Of a stretch of 64,000 nucleotides of DNA, positions 19,629 through 26,147 are shown piece after piece. Positions within the stretch are counted from its first letter, which is position 1, and each line of letters begins with the position of its first letter. The notes below the pieces were generated by a model, which saw only the letters and a list, made by a program, of their open reading frames with translations, ran no database searches and was not told the DNA's origin. Position numbers and translations under genes: made by a program. This DNA is from Cupriavidus lacunae (GTDB lineage Bacteria; Pseudomonadota; Gammaproteobacteria; Burkholderiales; Burkholderiaceae): positions 1 to 64,000 of the forward strand of contig NZ_QKWJ01000031.1 of assembly GCF_003353055.1 (NCBI RefSeq), given 5' to 3'.

Positions 19629-21031
19629 GACTGCGAGGATCCTGCCGATACGGCATCGTGCGCAATGGCCGCCGGCCTGGCCAGCGGCAGCGAGGCGACG
19701 ATCTGGGTGCCGCCCATGCCGGAAATGATGTCGAACTGCCCGCACAGCGCGGCGATGCGCTCGCGCAGGTTGCGCAGGCCGATGCCGCGCTGCGGGTCTT
19801 CCTGCATGCGCGCCACGTCGAAGCCATGCCCGTCGTCGCGCACGGTGAGGCGCGTGGCATCGGCATCGAAGGCCAGCGACACCGCGACCCGGCGCGCGCC
19901 GGCATGGCGCTCGACGTTGGTCAGCGCTTCCTGGGCGATGCGGAACAACGCCGTGGCCTGTTCGTCGGGCAGCTCGCGCGCGATGCCGCCCTGGGTCACC
20001 GTGATTTCCAGCCCGCTGCCACCCTGCATCTCGCGCGCCAGGTGCTGGAGCGCGGCGAACAGGCCCAGGTCGTCGAGCAGGGCCGGGCGCAGGTTGCGCG
20101 CCACGCGCCGCACTTCATTGAAGACGGTGTCGAGCCGGTTCAGCGCCATGCCCAGCACCGGCGCCACCGCGGCGCCTTCGGCCGGCGCCAGGCGCAGGCG
20201 GTTGGTGGCGGTTTCCAGCACCAGCTTGACCGATACCAGCAGCTGGCTGATGCCGTCGTGCAGCTCGCGCGACAGCCGGGCGCGCTCGTCTTCCTGCGAC
20301 TGCACCACGCGCTGGGCCAGCTGGCGCAGCTTGGCATCGGCCTCGCGGTGTTCGCTGACGTTAAGCGCCAGCCCGCTGGCGGCGACCAGCAGGATGCTGA
20401 TGGCGGCGATCACGCCGATCCAAGCCATCGTTTCGCGGATGTCGGTCTCGGCGCGGGCGTCGAGCTGACGCAGCGTGCGCTCCACGTCATCCAGGTAGAT
20501 GCCGGTGCCGAGCATCCAGCCCCATTCGGGCACCGCCACCACATAGCCGAGCTTGGGCGCCAGCTGCTGTGACGACGGCTTTTTCCACAGGTAGCGCACC
20601 GCGCCGCCACCGGCCTTGGCCGCGGCAATCAGTTGCTGGATGGTGAGGGCGCCCTGCGGATCGCGCAGCGTCCACAGGTCCTGGCCGACCAGCTCGGGCT
20701 GGCGCGGGTGCATCAGGTTGCGGCCCTGCAGGTCGTACAGGAAGAAGTAGCCGTCGCGGCCGTAGTCCAGCCGCGCGAGGGCGTCCATTGCCGCCTGGCG
20801 CGTGGCGGCGTCGCCGCGGCCGGAACGCACCAGCGGCGCGATCGCGCTCTGCGCCAGTTCTACGTAGTGGCGCAGCTCGGTTTCCTTGCTCTGCAGGTAG
20901 GCCGCCTCGACCAGGGCGCGCTCGTGCCGGGCGAGCTGGGTGGCCTGGAAACGCACGGCGAATGCGATGCCGAGCATGGCCACCGCAAGGGGCGCCACGG
21001 CAAGCAACAGGATCTTCTGGCGGAGTTTCAT
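19625..21031 (-). CDS. Cache-domain sensor histidine kinase (NarX/HisKA_3 class)
   Basis: A 468-residue membrane kinase. A first helix at about 5-25 (KILLLAVAPLAVAMLGIAF) leads to a periplasmic single-cache domain (DYGRDGYFFLYDLQGRNLMH), then a second helix near 205-225 and the HisKA_3 dimerisation domain with phospho-His in LSRELHDGISQLLVS. The ATPase domain shows EALTNVERHAGA, DDGHGFD and GIGLRNLRERI. Single-cache domains of this kind often bind small carboxylates. The start at 21031 (MKLRQK) puts the helix near the N-terminus; an in-frame start 13 codons earlier is less likely. Paired with the LuxR-type regulator. Confidence 0.9.
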   Translation of the reverse strand: MKLRQKILLLAVAPLAVAMLGIAFAVRFQATQLARHERALVEAAYLQSKETELRHYVELAQSAIAPLVRSGRGDAATRQAAMDALARLDYGRDGYFFLYDLQGRNLMHPRQPELVGQDLWTLRDPQGALTIQQLIAAAKAGGGAVRYLWKKPSSQQLAPKLGYVVAVPEWGWMLGTGIYLDDVERTLRQLDARAETDIRETMAWIGVIAAISILLVAASGLALNVSEHREADAKLRQLAQRVVQSQEDERARLSRELHDGISQLLVSVKLVLETATNRLRLAPAEGAAVAPVLGMALNRLDTVFNEVRRVARNLRPALLDDLGLFAALQHLAREMQGGSGLEITVTQGGIARELPDEQATALFRIAQEALTNVERHAGARRVAVSLAFDADATRLTVRDDGHGFDVARMQEDPQRGIGLRNLRERIAALCGQFDIISGMGGTQIVASLPLARPAAIAHDAVSAGSSQS

Positions 21032-21084
21032 CTGGAGCGGGGGTAAACACCGACGCCGCGCAGGCGGCATGCCACCGTCGACTT

Positions 21085-21155
21085 GCGTAGTACTACACAG
21101 AAGTGCTGCGTAGTTACGCGCTTGTGCGGGGTTTGGCGGGTGTCAATACTACACG
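21085..21155. promoter_or_regulatory. Repeated TACTACAC / GCGTAGT sites before cstA
   Basis: TGCGTAGTACTACACA (from 21084) contains a GTAGTACTAC dyad; GCGTAGTTACGC (21108-21119) is a near-palindrome; a second TACTACAC follows at 21148. Spacing and symmetry suggest binding sites of the adjacent LuxR-type regulator. The regulator identity is inferred from position only. Confidence 0.45.
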
Positions 21156-21202
21156 CCGAAAGCGCCGACGCCCCAGCAGGGCGCATGCGCCGACGCAGCT
21201 GG

Positions 21203-21228
21203 TGCACCATCCACACCCGGATGGTGCA
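21203..21228. promoter_or_regulatory. Perfect 10-bp hairpin in cstA leader
   Basis: tgcaccatcc and ggatggtgca pair perfectly around an acaccc loop, about 200 bp before the cstA start. There is no T run, so it is more likely an operator or mRNA leader structure than a terminator. Confidence 0.4.
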
Positions 21229-21425
21229 TCGCCTGCCTGCAAGACGAGATCCGGAAACGACGACACAACCGGGCGCGCAGCAGCATCCCCAGGAGACAGC
21301 CTCACCGCCGGATTGCCCCCGCTGCCCGCCCTCGGCGCACCTCCGCTGCCGATCCTGCCAGTTGCCTGTTACCAGTCCTTCGCCGCCGCAGGCTATCCAT
21401 ATCCCGGTCTGAGGAGACCTTCACT

Positions 21426-23498
21426 ATGAATCGCATCGGAGAACACCTGGTGTGGCTGGCCGTCGCCATCCTTGGCGCGTTTGCCTTCGGCACCGTCGCG
21501 CTGGCGCGCGGCGAGGCCGTCAGCGCGCTATGGATCGTGGTTGCCGCGCTCTGCATCTACCTGATCGCCTACCGCTACTACAGCCGCTTTATCGCCGACA
21601 AGGTGATGCAGCTCGACCCCAAGCGCATGACCCCGGCCTGGCGCCATAACGACGGCCTGGACTACGTGCCCACCAACAAGGCGGTGCTGTTCGGCCACCA
21701 CTTCGCCGCCATCGCCGGCGCCGGCCCGCTGGTCGGCCCCGTGCTGGCCGCGCAGATGGGATATATGCCGGGCATGCTGTGGATCCTGGCCGGGGTGGTG
21801 TTCGCCGGCGCGGTGCAGGACTTCATGGTGCTGTTCATCTCCACGCGCCGCGACGGCCGCTCGCTGGGCGACCTGGTCAAGTCGGAGATGGGCACGGTGC
21901 CGGGCATGATCGCGCTGTTCGGCTGCTTCATGATCATGATCATCATCCTGGCGGTGCTGGCGCTGATCGTGGTGAAGGCGCTGGCCGGCTCGCCGTGGGG
22001 AACCTTCACGGTGGCGGTGACGATTCCGATCGCGCTGTTCATGGGCATCTACACGCGCTACATCCGTCCGGGCCGCATCGGCGAGGTGTCGGTGATCGGC
22101 TTCGTGCTGCTGATGCTGGCCATCATCGGCGGCCAGTACGTGCATGAGAGCGCCGTGCTGGCGCCGCTGTTCACGTATGACGGCAAGGCCCTGACCTGGA
22201 TGCTGATCATCTACGGCTTTATCGCCGCCGTGCTGCCGGTGTGGCTGCTGCTGGCGCCGCGCGACTACCTGTCGACCTTCCTGAAGATCGGCACCATCAT
22301 CGCGCTGGCCATCGGCATCCTGATCGTCGCGCCGGAACTGAAGATGCCGGCTTTCACGCAGTTCGCCAAGGGCGGCGGGCCGGTGTGGTCGGGCAACCTA
22401 TTCCCGTTCCTCTTTATCACCATCGCCTGTGGCGCCGTCTCGGGCTTCCACGCGCTGATCTCGTCGGGCACCACGCCCAAGCTGCTGGAAAACGAATCGC
22501 ACGCGCGCTTCATCGGCTACGGCGCGATGCTGGCCGAGTCGTTCGTGGCCATCATGGCCCTGGTGGCCGCTTCGGTGATCGAGCCGGGCGTGTACTTCGC
22601 CATGAACAGCCCGGCTGCTGTGATCGGCACCACGCCGGACGCGGTGGCGCAGGTGGTTTCGACCTGGGGCTTCGTGATCACGCCCGACGTGCTGATCCAG
22701 ACCGCCAAGGACGTCGGCGAGAACACCATCATCTCGCGCGCCGGCGGCGCACCGACGCTGGCCGTGGGCATCGCCCACATCCTGCACCAGGTGGTGGGCG
22801 GCCAGGCCATGATGGCGTTCTGGTACCACTTCGCCATCCTGTTCGAGGCACTCTTCATCCTGACCGCCGTCGATGCGGGCACCCGCGCCGGCCGCTTCAT
22901 GCTGCAGGACCTGCTGGGCAGCTTCGTGCCTTCGCTCAAGCGCACCGACTCGCTGCCGGCCAACCTGATCGCCACCGCACTGACCGTGGCGGCCTGGGGC
23001 TACTTCCTGTACCAGGGCGTGGTCGACCCGCTGGGCGGCATCAACACGCTGTGGCCGCTGTTTGGCATCTCCAACCAGATGCTGGCTGCCGTGGCGCTGG
23101 TGCTGAGCACCTGCGTGCTGGTCAAGATGAAGCGCGGCCAGTACGCCTGGGTCACGCTGCTGCCGACCATCTGGCTGCTGGTCTGCACGCTGACCGCCGG
23201 CTGGCAGAAGCTGTTCGACGCCGATCCCAAGGTCAGCTTCCTGACCCATGCCTCGAAGTTCAGTGCCGCCATTGCCGAAGGCAAGGTGCTGGCCCCGGCC
23301 AAGTCGATCGAGCAGATGCAACGCATCGTCTTCAACGACTACCTGGACGCCGGCCTGTGCGCGCTGTTCATGTTCGTGGTGCTGTCGATCGTGGTCTACG
23401 GCTTCAAGACCGCGCTGCAGGCCCGCACGGCCAGCCGCCGCACCGACAGCGAAACGCCGTTCGAGCCGCTGCCGGCGGCCGCCTCGGCACAATCCTGA
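21426..23498 (+). CDS. cstA: Carbon starvation CstA-family transporter
   Basis: A 690-residue inner-membrane transporter of the CstA/BtsT family (pyruvate-proton symport and peptide uptake are known roles). About 16-18 membrane segments are visible. Family motifs include the N-terminal CstA region VPTNKAVLFGHHFAAIAGAG followed by PLVGPVLAAQ, and FHALISSGTTPKLLENE in the middle. The C-terminal segment has the usual AGTRAGRFMLQDLLG. The gene is followed 14 bases later by its small YbdD/YjiX-type partner and diverges from a cache-sensor two-component system. Near pckG, it fits a cluster for growth on pyruvate-like carbon sources. Confidence 0.95.
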   Translation: MNRIGEHLVWLAVAILGAFAFGTVALARGEAVSALWIVVAALCIYLIAYRYYSRFIADKVMQLDPKRMTPAWRHNDGLDYVPTNKAVLFGHHFAAIAGAGPLVGPVLAAQMGYMPGMLWILAGVVFAGAVQDFMVLFISTRRDGRSLGDLVKSEMGTVPGMIALFGCFMIMIIILAVLALIVVKALAGSPWGTFTVAVTIPIALFMGIYTRYIRPGRIGEVSVIGFVLLMLAIIGGQYVHESAVLAPLFTYDGKALTWMLIIYGFIAAVLPVWLLLAPRDYLSTFLKIGTIIALAIGILIVAPELKMPAFTQFAKGGGPVWSGNLFPFLFITIACGAVSGFHALISSGTTPKLLENESHARFIGYGAMLAESFVAIMALVAASVIEPGVYFAMNSPAAVIGTTPDAVAQVVSTWGFVITPDVLIQTAKDVGENTIISRAGGAPTLAVGIAHILHQVVGGQAMMAFWYHFAILFEALFILTAVDAGTRAGRFMLQDLLGSFVPSLKRTDSLPANLIATALTVAAWGYFLYQGVVDPLGGINTLWPLFGISNQMLAAVALVLSTCVLVKMKRGQYAWVTLLPTIWLLVCTLTAGWQKLFDADPKVSFLTHASKFSAAIAEGKVLAPAKSIEQMQRIVFNDYLDAGLCALFMFVVLSIVVYGFKTALQARTASRRTDSETPFEPLPAAASAQS

Positions 23499-23512
23499 AG
23501 CAGGAGCCCGCC

Positions 23513-23707
23513 ATGCTGGAACAACTCGGAACGATGGGGCGCTATCTCGGGCAGTCGCTGCGGCTGATGGTCGGCTTGCCCGACTACCAGACCTATGTGG
23601 CGCACATGGAAAGCACTCACCCGGACCGCGCGCCGATGAGCTACGAGGAATTCTTCCGCGAGCGCCAGGAGGCACGCTACGGCGGCGGGCAGGGCAAGTG
23701 CTGCTGA
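23513..23707 (+). CDS. YbdD/YjiX family small protein
   Basis: A 64-residue protein of the YbdD/YjiX (DUF466) family, typically encoded straight after cstA or btsT. Features seen: LRLMVGLPDYQTYVAHM, the acidic/aromatic MSYEEFFRERQEARYG, and a Cys-Cys C-terminus. A GGAG Shine-Dalgarno precedes the ATG. It is co-transcribed with cstA (14-base gap) and followed by a strong terminator. Known members assist transport by the large partner; the mechanism is not evident from sequence. Confidence 0.92.
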   Translation: MLEQLGTMGRYLGQSLRLMVGLPDYQTYVAHMESTHPDRAPMSYEEFFRERQEARYGGGQGKCC

Positions 23708-23737
23708 GCACACCCTGAGCGGCGCCGGCCGCAAAGC

Positions 23738-23770
23738 AGACAGGCGATCACATGATCGCCTGTCTTTTTA
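23738..23770 (+). terminator. Terminator of the cstA operon
   Basis: Perfect 13-bp stem agacaggcgatca / tgatcgcctgtct around a two-base loop, followed by a T-rich run. Confidence 0.92.
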
Positions 23771-23915
23771 TTGAGTGTTGCGTTTTTGCCGCGCTTTTGT
23801 CGTGCACGGACACCGTTTCTGTGGAGGATTACACGGCCTTACAGGTGGTTACAGCAAGGGCGCGGCTCCTTATCTACACTTGCGGCACATCATGGCAATT
23901 AGAGGAAAAAAAGAT

Positions 23916-24362
23916 ATGACTCGCCATCCCGTTCGCAACCTGACCGTTGCTCTTGCCCTGGCGGCCTGCGCGCTGCCGGCGGTCGCGGGCGACATGAACA
24001 ATGCCCTGGGCGGCGCTCTCGGCGGCGTCGCCGGTGCCGCAGTAGGCGGCGCGCTGGGCGGCAGCACCGGCGCAGTGATCGGTGGTGCAGTGGGCGGCGG
24101 CGCCGGTGGCGCAGTGACCTCCAACCGCCGCGAGCGCACCGGTGCCATCATCGGCGGCGCACTGGGCGGCGGTGCCGGCACCGCGGCTGGCAACGCGATG
24201 GGCGGCCGCACCGGCGGCCTGATCGGCGCCGGCCTGGGCGGCGGCGCGGGTGCGGCGCTGGGCGGCAACGTCTCGCGCAACAACTCGTACGACGATGACC
24301 GCGGCTATTACAAGGGCGGCTACAAGCACAAGAAGCACAAGCACCACCACCACGACGACTAA
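23916..24362 (+). CDS. Exported glycine-zipper protein with His/Lys-rich tail
   Basis: A 148-residue protein with a signal peptide ending AVAG at about 25. Gly/Ala-rich glycine-zipper repeats (GGALGG, GGAVGG, GGGAGG patterns) run from about 28 to 118 and are interrupted by a basic SNRRERTG segment. The last part is charged, with KGGYKHKKHKHHHHDD. Glycine zippers insert in or pack against the outer membrane; the His-rich tail could bind divalent metal. The ATG at 23916 is preceded by GAGG. Monocistronic, ending in its own terminator. Function unknown; not recognised beyond the glycine-zipper class. Confidence 0.8.
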   Translation: MTRHPVRNLTVALALAACALPAVAGDMNNALGGALGGVAGAAVGGALGGSTGAVIGGAVGGGAGGAVTSNRRERTGAIIGGALGGGAGTAAGNAMGGRTGGLIGAGLGGGAGAALGGNVSRNNSYDDDRGYYKGGYKHKKHKHHHHDD

Positions 24363-24381
24363 GTCGCGGCTGAGCAGAAAG

Positions 24382-24405
24382 AACGGGCCCTAACGGCCCG
24401 TTTTT
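24382..24405 (+). terminator. Terminator of the glycine-zipper gene
   Basis: aacgggcc and ggcccgtt pair around a short loop and are followed by TTTTT. Confidence 0.88.
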
Positions 24406-24467
24406 CATTTGCGGCGTCTGGCATAATCAATCGCCAATGGTTGCGGACCCGCCGGCTGCAGAAACAA

Positions 24468-24500
24468 AGAAGCCCGCAACCGGAACCGGTGCGGGCTTCT
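24468..24500 (-). terminator. Terminator downstream of the 12-residue-repeat protein
   Basis: A long hairpin: agaagcccgc and gcgggcttct form the outer stem, with accgg / ccggt nested inside. On the minus strand it is followed by TTTGTTTC. It lies about 150 bp past the stop of the gene at 24649. Confidence 0.7.
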
Positions 24501-24648
24501 TCTCCAATAAAGTCGGAGAGGGCTGTGAAGCACTCTCCCAAGGACCTGTGGAGACCAGGTTAAAGCAGGCGGGGCCACCCAAGGGGAGGATGTGGCCCCG
24601 GGACCGCGCGCTGCCGGACTGCCCGGGGAAGGCAGGCCCGAGCTGGCC

Positions 24649-24903
24649 TCAGAGGGGCGCGCGATCGGTAGTGGTGTCGTACTTGGCGCCTTCCGAGAAG
24701 GTGTCGAACTTGCCGGCGCGGGCGCCATCGGTGAAGGCATCGAACCTGCCGGCCTTGGCACCATCGGTGTACGGGTCAAACTTGCCCACCTTGGCGCCGT
24801 CGGAATACACGTCGAACTTGCCGTTCTTGGCAAAGGCCGGTGCGGCCGACAGGGCGGCGGCGAGGGTGGCGACAGCGATCAGGGCGTAACGATTGGATTT
24901 CAT
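24649..24903 (-). CDS. Small exported protein with four 12-residue repeats
   Basis: An 84-residue protein not recognised as a named family. A clear signal peptide (hydrophobic 7-22, cleavage after PAFA near 25) is followed by four head-to-tail repeats: GKFDVYSDGAKV, GKFDPYTDGAKA, GRFDAFTDGARA and GKFDTFSEGAKY, then a short DTTTDRAPL tail. The consensus G-K-F-D-x-[YF]-[ST]-[DE]-G-A-[KR] alternates aromatic, acidic and basic positions, as in curli-like or calcium-binding repeat proteins. The DNA repeats are 36 bp. Upstream, 24904-25104 is AT-rich, and the gene diverges from a LysR regulator that may control it. Confidence 0.8.
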   Translation of the reverse strand: MKSNRYALIAVATLAAALSAAPAFAKNGKFDVYSDGAKVGKFDPYTDGAKAGRFDAFTDGARAGKFDTFSEGAKYDTTTDRAPL

Positions 24904-25104
24904 GATTCAGACCTTCTTTTATTGCGTAGATGCCTGATTCGTCACTCCGACGACGGACTATGTTGCATTGCGGCATCCAATGGCTAGATATTAGGCATTT
25001 CCCTCATATCAATAAATATCAGGATCCACAATGATTAGTTTTGATTCGAACAATAAAATAGGCTGATTACGTAAGAATTCAGCGCAGAACCGGGAGACTG
25101 TGTC

Positions 25105-26052
25105 ATGGATCGCCTGCAATCGATGCGTGTGTTTTCCAAGGTTGTCGAACTGGGAAGCTTCGCGCGTGCAGCGCAGCAGCTGGAAATGTCCAACGCCGTG
25201 GTGACGCGCTACGTGGCCGACCTGGAGAGCCATCTCGGCACGCGGCTGCTCAACCGCACCACCCGCAGCCTGTCGCTGACCGACGCCGGCGAGACCTACC
25301 TGCAGCGCTGCCAGCAAATCCTGGAGGACGTGGAGGAGGCTGAAAGCGTGGTCACCGCGCGCAGCCAGTCGCTGTCCGGCACGCTGCGCCTGGTGACCCC
25401 GGTGATGTTCGGCCTGCACCTGCTGCCCGACTTGCTGGCGCGTTTCCAGCAGCTGTACCCGGACGTGGTGTTCGACGTGATCCTGTCGGACCGCAACGTC
25501 GATATCGTCGAAGAAGGCCGCGACGTGGCCGTGATGCTGTCCGACCTGGGCCTGGGCTCGCACCTGGTGGCGCGCCCGCTGCTGTCGGCCGAGGTAATCC
25601 TGTGCGCGTCGCCGGGGTACGTGGCGGCGCACGCGCCGATCCGCCATGCGCACGAACTGAGCCACCACCGCTGCATCGCCATGCGCTTGCCCAATTCCGA
25701 GCACGAATGGACGCTGTTGGGCCCCGAGGGCGAGGTGACCGTGCCGATCCGCCCCGGGCTGATGTGCAGCAATGCCGAGCTGGCGCACCAGGCGGCGCTG
25801 GCCGACATGGGCGTGGCCATGCTGTCGTCCTACCTGGCACGGCCCAATATCGAGTCGGGCAAGCTGGTGCACGTGCTGCCGCAATACCAATTACCGCGGC
25901 GCGATGTCAGCGTGGTCTACCCGAGCCGCAAATTCCTGCCGACCAAGGTGCGCGCCTTTATCGACTTCCTGCTCGAAGAAGGGCAGGTACGGGGCAAGGA
26001 AGTGCAGCCGGCGCCGGCCGCCGGCCAGGGCGCGCAAGCCGTGCGCACCTGA
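25105..26052 (+). CDS. LysR-family transcriptional regulator
   Basis: A 315-residue LysR regulator. The N-terminal winged helix-turn-helix is clear: FSKVVELGSFARAAQQLEMS (about 10-29), then NRTTRSLSLTDAGETYLQRC. The effector domain starts near 92 (GTLRLVTPVMFGLHLLP). It is CrgA/DsdC-like in general style; the effector is unknown. It diverges from the 12-residue-repeat protein gene across a 200-bp AT-rich gap, so that gene is the first candidate target. The Pro/Ala-rich C-terminal tail is not conserved in the family. A bidirectional terminator separates it from topB. Confidence 0.9.
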   Translation: MDRLQSMRVFSKVVELGSFARAAQQLEMSNAVVTRYVADLESHLGTRLLNRTTRSLSLTDAGETYLQRCQQILEDVEEAESVVTARSQSLSGTLRLVTPVMFGLHLLPDLLARFQQLYPDVVFDVILSDRNVDIVEEGRDVAVMLSDLGLGSHLVARPLLSAEVILCASPGYVAAHAPIRHAHELSHHRCIAMRLPNSEHEWTLLGPEGEVTVPIRPGLMCSNAELAHQAALADMGVAMLSSYLARPNIESGKLVHVLPQYQLPRRDVSVVYPSRKFLPTKVRAFIDFLLEEGQVRGKEVQPAPAAGQGAQAVRT

Positions 26053-26101
26053 GTTGCCCGCCTGAGGCCCTGAGGCGGCCTACCTGAGGGACGGCCCAAA
26101 G

Positions 26102-26130
26102 CAAAACGCCCGGCGATGCCGGGCGTTTTG
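26102..26130. terminator. Bidirectional terminator between LysR gene and topB
   Basis: Perfect 13-bp stem caaaacgcccggc / gccgggcgttttg with a gat loop. The A-rich and T-rich ends make it usable from both convergent genes. Confidence 0.88.
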
Positions 26131-26147
26131 CCGTGACGCGCTGGCGC

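Larger units (their letters stand above)
21032..21425. other. Divergent control region kinase/cstA
   Basis: 394 bp with no supported gene. It holds three short regulatory-looking signals: TACTACAC at 21091 and 21148, GTAG/GTTAC dyads between them, and a perfect hairpin at 21203-21228. Promoters for the kinase-regulator pair and cstA must both lie here. Confidence 0.5.
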
